NCBI RefSeq assembly: GCF_002847285.1
Contig: NZ_CP025407.1
Location: 4,930,501-4,994,500, forward strand
DNA from: Streptomyces sp. CMB-StM0423
GTDB lineage: Bacteria > Actinomycetota > Actinomycetes > Streptomycetales > Streptomycetaceae
Direction of reading: 5' to 3'
Length of the DNA: 64,000 bases
Below are positions 25,591 through 33,834 of this stretch, piece by piece. The position numbers were made by a program, and so were the translations under genes. The notes beneath the pieces are model-generated. The model was given only the letters and a program-made list of their open reading frames with translations, was not told where the DNA came from and searched no databases. Numbering within the stretch: position 1 is the first letter of the stretch; the number at the start of each line of letters is the position of its first letter.

Positions 25591-27153
25591 ATGGCCGCCA
25601 GGCCAATCGAGGCACGCACGCCGAACGTACGACTTCAGGTGGTGATCGAAGAGGCAGCCTGCTCCAACGCGGGGCTGGCCCGCCGCGTCAACATGTGCGG
25701 CCGGGAACACGGCCTCGACCTGCGCTACGACAAGACCTCCGTGGCCCGCTGGCTGCGCGGTCAGCGCCCCCGCGGCCAGGCGCCCGCGATGATCGCCGAG
25801 GCGCTGGGCCGCAAGCTCGGCCGCGCGGTCACCCTGGACGAGGTCGGCATGGCCGACTCCCGGCACTCCGGCACCGCCCTGGGGCTGATCTACGCCCCGA
25901 CCGTCACCGCCGCCGTCGAGCAGGTCTGCGAGCTGTGGCGCGCCGACGTGGGCCGGCGCGAGGTGCTGACCCGCGCGACCCCCGTGGCCTCCGCGCTCGT
26001 CGAGCCCAGCCGCGACTGGCTGATCAGCGCGCCCGGCCCGCCGCTGGCCCGTACCTCGGGCCGGGCCGTGACCCGTACCGACGTGACCGCCGTACGGGAG
26101 ACCACCGCCACCCTCGCCACCCTCGACCGCCGGTACGGCAGCGGCCACTACCGGCCGGTGACGGTGCACTACCTCAACTCCGTCGTCTCCGGCCTGCTCG
26201 CCGGCCGCTACGACGACGCCACCGGCCGCGAACTCCTCGCCGCCGCAGCCCGGATGACCGAGCTGGCCGGCGGCATGGCCGCCGACACCGGCCTGCCGGG
26301 CGTCGCCCAGCGTTACTACGTCCAGGCCCTGCGCCTCGCCGACGCCGCGGGCGACCGCGCCTTCGGCGGCTACGTCCTGGCCGCCGGCATGAGCCGGCTG
26401 GCCGCGGCGCTGGGCAACCACAGGGAAGTGGTGCAGTTGGCCCGTACGGCACGCGAGGGCACCCGCGACCGCGTGCCGCCGCGCGCCGAGGCGCTGTTCA
26501 GCGCCGCCGAGGCGCGGGGCGCGGCGGGGCTGGGCGACGAGGCGGCGTTCCGGGAGGCGGCGGGACGGGCGCGGGCGGCGATGGAGCAGGCCGAGTCGGG
26601 CGGAGCGCGCGCGCCGGGCGCGGCGGGCGCGGCGGGCGGCGCCGGCGCGGGAAGCGCGCCGGGTGCCGCGAGCACGGCCGCGGCGGCGGGCGCGACCAGC
26701 GCGGCGGGCGGCGTACGGGATCCCGCGCGCGACCCGGCGCGCGGGCACGAACCGGCGCGCGGGCGTGAACCCGCCTGGCTGGCCCGCTTCGGCCGCCCCG
26801 CCCTCGCCTACGAGCTGGCCTGCGCCCTGCTCGAACTCGGCCGCTACGAGGCCGCGCAGCGGCGCGCGGAGGAGGCGCTCGCCGGGCTGCCGGAGTCCTC
26901 CACGCGGCTGCGCTGCCTGGCGCTCGTCGCGCTGGCCCGGGCGCAGAGCGGGCGGCGGGAGCCCGCGCAGGCATGCCGTACGGGTGCGCGGGCGCTGCGG
27001 CTGCTCGACGGGCTGGCCTCCGGCAGGGCGGCGGCCGAACTGGCGCGGCTGGCACGGAGCCTGGAGCCGTACGAGGCCGAGCCGGCGGTGCGGGAGTTCA
27101 CCGCCCGGTGCCATGGGCTGGGCTCTTGGCTCACCGCGGCACCGAGCAGGTAG
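25591..27153 (+). CDS. HTH transcriptional regulator with helical-repeat domain
   Basis: A 520-residue regulator. An N-terminal DNA-binding region spans about residues 10-75 (VVIEEAACSNAGLARRVN..., YDKTSVARWLRGQRPRG). It is followed by a long all-helical region with tetratricopeptide-like repeats (SGLLAGRYDDATGRELLAAAARMTELAG, RYYVQALRLADAAGDRAF, RLRCLALVALARAQSG). This layout occurs in a large Streptomyces group that includes the NsdA-type development/antibiotic regulators; closer placement is not possible by eye. A stretch of about 50 residues (335-390) is almost only Ala/Gly plus RDPARGHEPARGREPA repeats, an apparent low-complexity insertion between helices. ATG 25591 has GAGGGAGG upstream. 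Confidence 0.75.
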   Translation: MAARPIEARTPNVRLQVVIEEAACSNAGLARRVNMCGREHGLDLRYDKTSVARWLRGQRPRGQAPAMIAEALGRKLGRAVTLDEVGMADSRHSGTALGLIYAPTVTAAVEQVCELWRADVGRREVLTRATPVASALVEPSRDWLISAPGPPLARTSGRAVTRTDVTAVRETTATLATLDRRYGSGHYRPVTVHYLNSVVSGLLAGRYDDATGRELLAAAARMTELAGGMAADTGLPGVAQRYYVQALRLADAAGDRAFGGYVLAAGMSRLAAALGNHREVVQLARTAREGTRDRVPPRAEALFSAAEARGAAGLGDEAAFREAAGRARAAMEQAESGGARAPGAAGAAGGAGAGSAPGAASTAAAAGATSAAGGVRDPARDPARGHEPARGREPAWLARFGRPALAYELACALLELGRYEAAQRRAEEALAGLPESSTRLRCLALVALARAQSGRREPAQACRTGARALRLLDGLASGRAAAELARLARSLEPYEAEPAVREFTARCHGLGSWLTAAPSR

Positions 27154-27192
27154 TGTCCGGACGGTCAGAGTCCGTACCCATGAGGAGTCCCG

Positions 27193-28764
27193 TTGACCCA
27201 CGACGGACACGGCAGCGAGCCCCGGCGCGAGGAGCGCGCGGGAGCGGTGCCCCCCGCGTCGGACGGCGCCGGGCCGCCCCCGGGCGGCGAGCCGTGGTGG
27301 GCCCAGGACCCGTCCCCGGCCGCGGCAGCCGCCGAGACCGAGGACGAGTCGACGCAGCAGATACGTCACCTCGGCAACCGCCCGGAGCGCCCGCGGCCGC
27401 CGGCCGCCCCGCCGGCCGACCAGCAGCCCTGGCCGCTCCCGGCCTCCCCGGGAGCGGCGGGCGCGCCGGGCGCCCCCGCGGGCCCCGGCGCCCTCGGCGG
27501 CCCGGAGGCCGCCGCCGCCACGGGCCGCCCCGGCGCCGCGCCCCAGCCGCCGTACGGCGGCCCTCCGCAGCAGCCGCCCGCGGGTCCGCCGCCGGGCGTC
27601 GCCGACGACGCGGCCGCGACCCAGCTCATACCCCCGATCGCCGCCGCATCGCAGCAGAGACCCGGGGACGACTCCGACGCCACCCAGCTCATCCCCTCGC
27701 TCCCGGGGTCGTACGACGCCCCCCAGCCCGGCGCCTACGACCCGCCCGCGGCCGAGCCGCCCCCGCACCCCGGCGGCCCGCCCGCGCAGCCCCCGGCGCA
27801 GCCGCCGTTCGCGCCGCCGGGCCTCGACGAGGACTCCCCGCGCTCGCGCCGCCACGCGGCGCCGGTGCACACGCAGTTCGAGGGCCTGTTCCGCGAGGGC
27901 CCCGGCGGACCCGGCGCCCCCGGCGCCGACGCAGGCGCCACGCAGCGGCTCCCCCCGGTCCGTCCCGGCGGTGCCCCCGCGGGCGGTCCCCGGCCCCCGT
28001 ACGGCGCCCAGCAGCCCGGCGCCCACCCCGCGGGACCGCCCCCCGGCCCGTACGGCAACGGCGGCGGCCCGGGCGGCGGCGGCCGCTACTACGACGAGGA
28101 CGACGACCGCCGCGGCGGCATCCCCCGCTGGGCCGCCATCGCCATCGGCACCGCCGCCTGCGCCGCCGTCGGCATCACCGCGGGCTGGCTCCTCAGCAGC
28201 GGCGACGGCGGCGGCGACAGCGCCAGCGGCGCCACCCCGAGCGCCAGCGCCGACCAGGACCCGGGCGGCAAGGACGACGGGGGCAAGGACGACGGCGGCG
28301 AGAAGCCGGTCAAGGACGACCCCGCCAAGGCCCAGGCCGAGGAACTGGACGCGCTGCTCGCCGAGAGCAACGACAGCCGCGACGCGGTGATCGGCTCGGT
28401 CGCGAACATCCGCGAGTGCAAGGCGCTCGGCAAGGCCGCCAAGGACCTGCGCGACGCGGCGGGCCAGCGCCGCGACCTCGTCGCCCGGCTCTCGGACCTG
28501 AGCGTCGACAAGCTCCCGTCGTACGAGGACCTGACGCGCTCGCTCACCGACGCCTGGAACGCCAGCGCCTCCGCCGACGACCACTACGCCGCCTGGGCCG
28601 ACGCCGCCAAGCGCGGCAAGGGCTGCGGCGGCGGCGGGAACCACCTGTCGGCGGGCAACAGCGCCAGCGGCGAGGCCACCACCGCCAAGGAAGAGGCGGC
28701 CGGGCTCTGGAACCCGATCGCGGACGAGTACGGCCTCACGCAGCGCCAGGCGACGCAACTGTGA
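27193..28764 (+). CDS. Pro/Gly-rich membrane-anchored protein
   Basis: A 523-residue protein. The N-terminal 300 residues are a disordered cytoplasmic region of Pro, Gly, Ala and Gln, with recurrent AATQLIPP/DATQLIPS/GATQRLPP-type motifs. Such Thr-Gln repeats resemble Ser/Thr-kinase targets with FHA-binding threonines; this is inference. A single membrane helix (AAIAIGTAACAAVGITAGWLL, about 315-335) leads to an extracellular, helical, acidic/basic domain (ending YGLTQRQATQL). Start TTG 27193 lies behind GAGGAG. The end overlaps the next gene (GTGA), so they form an operon. Confidence 0.7.
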   Translation: MTHDGHGSEPRREERAGAVPPASDGAGPPPGGEPWWAQDPSPAAAAAETEDESTQQIRHLGNRPERPRPPAAPPADQQPWPLPASPGAAGAPGAPAGPGALGGPEAAAATGRPGAAPQPPYGGPPQQPPAGPPPGVADDAAATQLIPPIAAASQQRPGDDSDATQLIPSLPGSYDAPQPGAYDPPAAEPPPHPGGPPAQPPAQPPFAPPGLDEDSPRSRRHAAPVHTQFEGLFREGPGGPGAPGADAGATQRLPPVRPGGAPAGGPRPPYGAQQPGAHPAGPPPGPYGNGGGPGGGGRYYDEDDDRRGGIPRWAAIAIGTAACAAVGITAGWLLSSGDGGGDSASGATPSASADQDPGGKDDGGKDDGGEKPVKDDPAKAQAEELDALLAESNDSRDAVIGSVANIRECKALGKAAKDLRDAAGQRRDLVARLSDLSVDKLPSYEDLTRSLTDAWNASASADDHYAAWADAAKRGKGCGGGGNHLSAGNSASGEATTAKEEAAGLWNPIADEYGLTQRQATQL

Positions 28765-29291
28765 GCCCCGCGAACGGCACCGGAGAAGACGCCGGCGGTC
28801 CCGTCGGTGAAAGGGCTTCCCGCCGCGACCGCCGTTACTCCACCATGGTGCCCATGCCCATCAACGACATGCCGTGGTGGCGCTGGCGCGCCAATGTGCG
28901 CTCCGCGCTGCACATGCTCTCCGACCCGGATTTTCAGCGGGAGTACTGGGCGGCGGGGACGGCGGGGTACGGGGACGTCACCGACGCCGTCTACCGCCTC
29001 GTCGAGGACACCTGGCTGGACAACTGGTCGGCGGAGAAGTACGTCGGGACGATCTTCCGCGACTCCCGCGAGGCCGCGCTCGTCGACGTCGCCGTGCTGC
29101 GGGTGCTGCGGATCATGCACCAGGTCGGCGCGGACTCGCCGGTCTCCGCGTACATGGCGAACCACGCGTGGCCCGAGGCCGTGCGCGCGGCGCGCGAGGC
29201 GCACGTGCGGCTCGCGGAGGCCGACGGTGACGACCCGGACGCCCCGCCGCGCTCCCTCGAAGTGCTGGCGATCATGACGGGCGCCGCCTGA
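28761..29291 (+). CDS. Conserved actinobacterial protein coupled to the upstream gene
   Basis: A protein of 176 residues from GTG 28761 (its first bases overlap the upstream stop as GTGA), or 148 residues from ATG 28845 (MVPMPINDMPWWRWR). The core is helical, Trp-rich at its start and well conserved in style (LHMLSDPDFQREYW, NWSAEKYVGTIFRDSREAALVDVAVLRVLRIMHQVG). No membrane segment or known motif. The short N-terminal extension before MVPMPIN is of low complexity, so the shorter form may be the real one; the coupling supports the longer. Function unknown. Next gene is purU, 21 bases downstream. Confidence 0.7.
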   Translation: MSPANGTGEDAGGPVGERASRRDRRYSTMVPMPINDMPWWRWRANVRSALHMLSDPDFQREYWAAGTAGYGDVTDAVYRLVEDTWLDNWSAEKYVGTIFRDSREAALVDVAVLRVLRIMHQVGADSPVSAYMANHAWPEAVRAAREAHVRLAEADGDDPDAPPRSLEVLAIMTGAA

Positions 29292-29312
29292 CGGGTGTGG
29301 GATCGTAGGCCC

Positions 29313-30161
29313 ATGAGCGAGTACGTACTGACGCTGTCCTGCCCGGACAAAAAGGGCATCGTGCACGCAGTCTCCAGTTATCTCTTCATGACGGACTGCA
29401 ACATCGAGGACAGCCAGCAGTACGGCGACCCCACCACCGGCCTGTTCTTCATGCGGGTGCACTTCTCCGCCGAGCCGCAGGCGCACGTCGACAAGCTGCG
29501 GGCCAGCTTCGCGGCGGTGGCGGAGTCGTGGGCGATGGAATGGCAGATCCACGAGCAGGGCACCAAGATGCGGGTGCTGCTCATGGTCAGCAAGTTCGGG
29601 CACTGCCTGAACGACCTGCTGTTCCGCGCCCGCATCGGCGCGCTGCCGGTGGAGATCGCGGCCGTGGTCTCCAACCACACCGACTTCGGGGAGCTGGTCG
29701 GCTCCTACGGCATCCCCTTCCACCATCTGCCGGTCACCAAGGACACCAAGGCGGAGGCGGAGCAGAAGCTGCTGGAGCTGGTCCGGGCCGAGGACGTCGA
29801 GCTGGTGGTGCTCGCGCGCTACATGCAGGTGATCTCCGACGACCTCTGCAAGCAGCTGGAGGGGCGGATCATCAACATCCACCACTCCTTCCTGCCGAGC
29901 TTCAAGGGCGCCAAGCCGTACCACCAGGCGCACGCGCGCGGGGTCAAGCTGATCGGCGCCACCGCGCACTACGTGACGGCGGACCTGGACGAGGGCCCGA
30001 TCATCGAGCAGGAAGTCGAGCGGGTCGGGCACGAGGTGACGCCGGAGCAGTTGGTGGCGGTCGGCCGGGACGTGGAGTGCCAGGCACTGGCACGGGCGGT
30101 GAAGTGGCACAGCGAGCACCGGGTGCTGCTGAACGGCACGCGCACGGTGGTCTTCGCGTAG
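29313..30161 (+). CDS. purU: Formyltetrahydrofolate deformylase
   Basis: A 282-residue enzyme that hydrolyses 10-formyltetrahydrofolate to formate and tetrahydrofolate, balancing one-carbon pools and feeding PurT-type purine synthesis. An N-terminal ACT domain (residues 1-80, YVLTLSCPDKKGIVHAVSS) should sense Met or Gly. The formyltransferase-like C-terminal domain shows VLLMVSKFGHCLNDLL, VEIAAVVSNHTDF and the catalytic NIHHSFLPSFKG with the Asp of TADLDEGPIIEQ. Length and motifs are standard. There is no good ribosome-binding site before ATG 29313, so the mRNA may be leaderless or coupled to the preceding gene 21 bases away. Confidence 0.95.
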   Translation: MSEYVLTLSCPDKKGIVHAVSSYLFMTDCNIEDSQQYGDPTTGLFFMRVHFSAEPQAHVDKLRASFAAVAESWAMEWQIHEQGTKMRVLLMVSKFGHCLNDLLFRARIGALPVEIAAVVSNHTDFGELVGSYGIPFHHLPVTKDTKAEAEQKLLELVRAEDVELVVLARYMQVISDDLCKQLEGRIINIHHSFLPSFKGAKPYHQAHARGVKLIGATAHYVTADLDEGPIIEQEVERVGHEVTPEQLVAVGRDVECQALARAVKWHSEHRVLLNGTRTVVFA

Positions 30162-30271
30162 CTCCTGCGCGCCCGCGGTACGGTCCGCGGTCCCGTACGC
30201 CCCTGAAGGCGCCGTACGCGCCCGCAGGCCGCCCCAGGCGCCCGCGAAGCCCTGCACGCCCCCGCGGCCCG

Positions 30272-31453
30272 CTACAGCCGCGACAGCGACGCCGTCGCGT
30301 ACAGGAAGTCCTCCACCGCCTCGCGCTCCCCGTCGCGCCCCACCGCCGCCTCGGCGGGCGATACGTGCCCCGCCGCCAGCCGGCAGAACTCCAGGCCCTC
30401 CAGCGCCACATGGGCCACCGCCCGCTCAGGACCCGCGACCGCCGCCGGCGAGTCCAGCGGGAGGTACCAGTTCCCGCCGCCCTTGCCCTCGATCTCCAGG
30501 TGCAGCGTGCGCCCCGGCGTCCCCGCGGCCACCAGCGTCCGCGGCGGCGCCGCGCGCCCCGAGCGGCGCCGGTCGGCCAGCGTCTGCGGCAGCAGCCGCG
30601 CCGCCAGGTCGATCATCAGGTGCATGTGCTCGGGCGTCGGCGGCACGTACGGGTAGTCCACGGCCTCCGCGATGTCCCAGGCGTGCATCCAGCACTCGAA
30701 GGCCCGGTCCAGGAAGGCGTCGCGCAGCGGCAGCGCCGCCCCGCCGCCGTACGGCACCTGCACGTCGGCGACGCCGCTGCCGGCGAACCCCGCGGTCCGT
30801 ATGAGCTTGTACGTCTGGCCCCGCCACTCGCCGCGCATCTTGCTCGCGTGCTTGCGCCGGAACTCCCGGGCGAGCGACTGCTGTTCCGCGTACGACGAGC
30901 CGGCCACCCGCCACAGCGCCTCGGTGCGCTCGGCGGGGGAGGCGACCGTGCGCGGGTGGGTCCCGGCGGCGGGCGCGTCCGCCGCCAGCGGGTCGGGGAG
31001 GCCGAGCGCGAGGGCCAGCAGGCCGTCCACGGCCAGGAGATGGCCGATGACACCGGCCACCGACGTCTCGCGGACCGCGGGACGGTCGTCGTCGTACCAG
31101 GCGAGCTGAACCGGAGCGCCCCAGTCCGCCTCGTTCATGTCGGCCAGCAGCGCGTCGAGCCGGGCCGCCTCGGCGTCGTACGGCACGGACCAGGCCGGCA
31201 TCGGGATCCCCGGCATCCGCCGCGTCAGGCACAGCTCCAGCACCCGGCTGCGCAGCGCGGGGTCCATGTCGAGGTTGTCGTGCGGGTGCAGGAGGCGCAC
31301 GGCATCGCGCAGCCGGAGCGCTTCGTCCGCGCAGGGCGCGCAGTCGGTCAAGTGCGCCTCTACGGCGGCGGTCTCCTCGGGCGCGCAGGCCGCCAGCGCC
31401 CACGCGCCGAGCAGGGACTTCAGCCGGCCGTGGTCGTAAGGGCCCATGATCAT
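30272..31453 (-). CDS. Zinc-finger anti-sigma factor fused to a DinB/MDMPI-like domain
   Basis: A 393-residue protein. Residues 1-60 form a zinc-associated anti-sigma (ZAS) domain with the HxxxCxxC motif (HLTDCAPC), typical of redox-sensing RsrA-like regulators. The rest resembles the mycothiol-dependent maleylpyruvate isomerase (MDMPI)/DinB fold: WSVPYDAEAARLDALLADMNEADW, a His in VAGVIGHLLAVDGLL, and EHMHLMIDLAARLLP. Fusions of ZAS with MDMPI are known in actinobacteria; they may couple the sigma factor to thiol state. The gene overlaps the sigma gene by ATGA (start 31453, stop 31452-31450), with a second ATG at 31447, so the pair is translated together. The C-terminal end shows a further small domain of unknown type. 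Confidence 0.85.
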   Translation of the reverse strand: MIMGPYDHGRLKSLLGAWALAACAPEETAAVEAHLTDCAPCADEALRLRDAVRLLHPHDNLDMDPALRSRVLELCLTRRMPGIPMPAWSVPYDAEAARLDALLADMNEADWGAPVQLAWYDDDRPAVRETSVAGVIGHLLAVDGLLALALGLPDPLAADAPAAGTHPRTVASPAERTEALWRVAGSSYAEQQSLAREFRRKHASKMRGEWRGQTYKLIRTAGFAGSGVADVQVPYGGGAALPLRDAFLDRAFECWMHAWDIAEAVDYPYVPPTPEHMHLMIDLAARLLPQTLADRRRSGRAAPPRTLVAAGTPGRTLHLEIEGKGGGNWYLPLDSPAAVAGPERAVAHVALEGLEFCRLAAGHVSPAEAAVGRDGEREAVEDFLYATASLSRL

Positions 31454-32025
31454 GAAGGCCGCCCGGCCTCGGTGTGCGCGGTGGCGAGCATCTGCAGCCC
31501 GAAGCGCAGCCGGCGGCGGGCCTCGTCGGGCGAGACGCCGAGTTCCTCGGCCGTCTGGCGGTAGTCGCGGCGCTTGAAGTACGCCAGCTCCAGCGCGGCG
31601 CGCTGCGGTTCCGGCATGGACGTGACGATGTAGTCGGCGCGGGCGGCGGCGGAGACGGCGCGGATGCGCTCCTCGCTGTCCTCGATCTCCCCGGCCGCAC
31701 CCGCCTGGATCACCGCCCAGCGCAGCCGCCGGACGGCGTGCTTGTGCGCAAGACCTGCCAGGAAGGAGCGCAGTTGGCCGCGCTTCGGGTCGTACGCGTC
31801 AGGGTGCTGCCAGACGTACGAGAACACCTCGGCCAGCACGCCGTTCGCCTCCTCCTCGTTCTCCAGCACGCGCTGCGCGAGGCCGTAGACGAGAGGCGCG
31901 AAGCGGTCGTACAGCTCGCTCAGCGCCGCGGCCTCGCCGCGCGCGAGCCGCTGCTGCATCTTGCGGTTCCAGCGCGGCGGGACGGCGCCCTGTCCGGTGC
32001 CGTGCGGTCCGGTGCCGTGCGCCAT
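31450..32025 (-). CDS. ECF-type RNA polymerase sigma factor
   Basis: A 191-residue extracytoplasmic-function sigma factor. Region 2 is visible at LSELYDRFAPLVYGLAQRVL...EVFSYVWQHPDAYDPKRGQLRSFLAGLAHKHAVRRLR, and region 4 at SMPEPQRAALELAYFKRRDYRQTAEELGVSPDEARRRLRFGLQML. Start 32025 is preferred over the in-frame codon at 32067 because a GGGGGG site precedes it and the protein then has normal length. It is the first gene of a two-gene operon with its probable anti-sigma factor, so the zinc protein should hold it inactive until stress. The STAS gene across the gap may belong to the same control circuit. Confidence 0.9.
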   Translation of the reverse strand: MAHGTGPHGTGQGAVPPRWNRKMQQRLARGEAAALSELYDRFAPLVYGLAQRVLENEEEANGVLAEVFSYVWQHPDAYDPKRGQLRSFLAGLAHKHAVRRLRWAVIQAGAAGEIEDSEERIRAVSAAARADYIVTSMPEPQRAALELAYFKRRDYRQTAEELGVSPDEARRRLRFGLQMLATAHTEAGRPS

Positions 32026-32337
32026 GCGCCCCCCATCCGTCGCCCGCCCCCTGGTTACCGGTGCCAACGAATGTAGCGCCGGAGAGTGGGGGCGTACGCC
32101 CCAGGAGCGTTATCCGTACCGCATGACGCGCGACAGAAGGCAACGAATTGCCAACGGTTATCCAGTGCTGACCGGAATGCGGGGGACGTCTGGGGCGATT
32201 GCGCATAGGGTCGGTGTTTCATCTTGTGTGTTGTGGGCACAGCAGGTGACACGTGCAACACAGCAGATTGCGGATGAGCGAAACGGGCAGGCGAGCGGGC
32301 ACGACAGGCTGACGGGCGAGGGAAGGACAGCGACCGG

Positions 32338-32751
32338 GTGTCTTTGCTGCAGGTGACCACCGACAACCGAGGCGACTGGTACGTCCTGTGGGTCTGCGGT
32401 GAGCTGGACCTGGTCACCTCGCCCCGCGTGCGGCAGCACGTGCACGACGCCGTCGCCGAGGGCCGCCGCCGCCTCGTCCTCGACCTCTCCGCGGTCCGCT
32501 TCTGCGACTCCAGCGGCGTCGGCGTGCTCATCGCCGCCCGCCGGCTGCTGAGTTCCTGCGGCGGCGAGTTCCGCCTGATCCTGCCGGCGGACGGCGGGGT
32601 GGGCGCGTCCGGGGGCGTCCCGGGAACCACGGTCTCCGGCGGGGCGCATGTGAACCGGGTGTTCGCGGCGCTGGGCGTGCGGCGGCTGTTCGCGGTGTAC
32701 GCGGACGTGGACGACGCGACGAGCGGCACGGCGGAGCCGCTGTCGGCGTAG
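32338..32751 (+). CDS. STAS-domain anti-sigma factor antagonist
   Basis: A 137-residue STAS protein of the SpoIIAA/RsbV family. The phospho-acceptor motif is intact (VRFCDSSGVGVLIAARRLL, Ser in DSSG). Start GTG 32338 is preceded by GGAAGGA with a 9-base spacing. Such antagonists bind HATPase anti-sigma kinases; two candidate kinases lie at 34148 and 42090. A loop between residues 95 and 105 (ADGGVGASGGVPGTTVSGG) is longer than usual and Gly-rich. It is transcribed divergently from the sigma factor across a 312-base gap. Confidence 0.85.
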   Translation: MSLLQVTTDNRGDWYVLWVCGELDLVTSPRVRQHVHDAVAEGRRRLVLDLSAVRFCDSSGVGVLIAARRLLSSCGGEFRLILPADGGVGASGGVPGTTVSGGAHVNRVFAALGVRRLFAVYADVDDATSGTAEPLSA

Positions 32752-32761
32752 CCGGGGGAGC

Positions 32762-32777
32762 GGGGCGTACGCGCCCC
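32762..32777 (+). terminator. Short stem-loop after the STAS gene
   Basis: GGGGCG-TACG-CGCCCC, 6-bp stem and 4-base loop, 11 bases past the STAS stop codon. It lies between two converging genes and may end both transcripts. No U-run. Confidence 0.4.
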
Positions 32778-32837
32778 TGAGGGCCCGTACCGCCCGCCAG
32801 GGCCGGCCGTCACCCTCACGCCTCACGTCTCACCCCT

Positions 32838-33419
32838 TCACATTTCCCCCTTCACGTCCCCCCCTTCCTCGAACTCGGCCTCCTCCGCGGGCTCGTCGCG
32901 CGCCTGGAGCCCGGCGACCCACAGCGGCATCAGCCACACCACCGCCACCGCGTACACCAGGACCCACACCGCGGGCACCCCCGGCAGCCCGTCCGCGCCC
33001 ACCGCCTCGGCGAGCACGAACACCCCTGCCGCCACGGCCAGCAGCGCCGTCGCCGCCCGGTGCGCCACGGCCCCGGCCCGGTCGCGGTCGGCGAGCTGCC
33101 GCTCGTCCAGCATCCGCGTACGCAGCTCAAGCAGGCCGCGCGTGCCGCCGTTCAGGACGCCGGTGGCGACCATCCAGAGCGGCAGCAGGACTGCCAACGG
33201 CGCGATGAGCCAGGCGTCGTCGAGGGCGTAGAGCAGGGTGACGCACGTCAGGGTCGCGCCCGTGAGCGCCACGTGCGCCCCCACGGCGGCGCGGCGCCGT
33301 CCGGCGGTGGCGAACACCGGGCGCCCGGCGGGGTCGTTCATGACCCGGAACATGGCGCGGTCGTACGTCGTGGCCTGCTTCGCGTCCCCGTGGGGGCGCT
33401 CGGTCGTGGGCTGGGTCAT
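32838..33419 (-). CDS. Small integral membrane protein coupled to an XRE regulator
   Basis: A 193-residue protein with four membrane helices (about 48-65, 68-88, 125-143, 150-172) and short polar ends. The first 35 residues (YDRAMFRVMNDPAGRPVF) and the central charged loop (ELRTRMLDERQLADRDRAGAVAHR) face the cytoplasm. No transport or enzyme motif. Its start overlaps the stop of the upstream HTH gene (ATGA at 33419-33416). Gene pairs of this kind, an XRE regulator of about 100 residues with a multispan protein, occur widely; the regulator probably controls its own operon. The substrate or signal is unknown. Confidence 0.75.
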   Translation of the reverse strand: MTQPTTERPHGDAKQATTYDRAMFRVMNDPAGRPVFATAGRRRAAVGAHVALTGATLTCVTLLYALDDAWLIAPLAVLLPLWMVATGVLNGGTRGLLELRTRMLDERQLADRDRAGAVAHRAATALLAVAAGVFVLAEAVGADGLPGVPAVWVLVYAVAVVWLMPLWVAGLQARDEPAEEAEFEEGGDVKGEM

Positions 33420-33721
33420 CGTGCTCCCCTGTCTGCGCTGCCGTGCTCGTGGTCGTCCCTGCCGTGGTTCCCGTGTGTCCTCTCCACCCCGTACAGCTCG
33501 TGGCTGAGCGGGCGGAACGGCCGGAGGGCGAACAGCACTTCCACCGGCAGTTCGAAGTACTCCGCTATGCGCAGAGCGAGGTCGAGGCTCGGGTTGTACT
33601 GCCCGCGCTCGATGTGCCCGATCGTCTGGTAGTGCGCGCCCACCGCCTCGGCCAACTGCTTCCGCGACACGCTCCGCTCTGCGCGGATCACCGCCAGTCT
33701 GTTGTGGACCTGCTCGCTCAT
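33416..33721 (-). CDS. XRE-family transcriptional regulator
   Basis: A 101-residue DNA-binding protein. The helix-turn-helix is complete (NRLAVIRAERSVSRKQLAEAVGAHYQTIGHIERGQYNPSLDLALRIAEYFELPVEVLF), similar to the small Cro/C1-type regulators that end shortly after the HTH. Its C-terminal tail is His/Asp-rich (HGNHGRDDHEHG), which may bind metal. ATG 33721 is the first codon of the open frame that fits; the codon lies inside a 20-bp palindrome (33720-33739), which points to tight autoregulation. The downstream membrane-protein gene overlaps its stop. Confidence 0.85.
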   Translation of the reverse strand: MSEQVHNRLAVIRAERSVSRKQLAEAVGAHYQTIGHIERGQYNPSLDLALRIAEYFELPVEVLFALRPFRPLSHELYGVERTHGNHGRDDHEHGSADRGAR

Positions 33722-33739
33722 GTATAAGAAGTTATACAT
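33720..33739 (-). promoter_or_regulatory. AT-rich 20-bp palindrome over the start of the XRE gene
   Basis: ATGTATAAGAAGTTATACAT: perfect 8-bp arms with a GAAG centre. The left arm includes the CAT of the start codon on the minus strand. On the minus strand TATAAC or TATACA could also be the -10 box, giving a leaderless or near-leaderless mRNA. In DNA of this GC content such an AT-rich palindrome is a strong candidate for the binding site of the encoded regulator. Confidence 0.6.
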
Positions 33740-33800
33740 CGAGGGTCGCCGGCGCAAGGGGGAAGGTCCGGCGATTCGACTACGGAGAGTGCCGAAACTG

Positions 33801-33834
33801 GGCAGAGCCCCAACACGCTTGGGGGAACTCTGCC
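33801..33834 (+). ncRNA. Candidate structured RNA (bulged hairpin)
   Basis: GGCAGAG (33801-33807) pairs with CTCTGCC (33828-33834), and inside it CCCCAA (33808-33813) pairs with TTGGGG (33819-33824), leaving a 5-base loop and a 3-base bulge (GAA) on one side. The total is 13 paired bases with one bulge. It sits about 310 bases upstream of the HATPase gene and on the side of the palindromic XRE operator. It may be a terminator, a leader or a small RNA. Confidence 0.4.
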
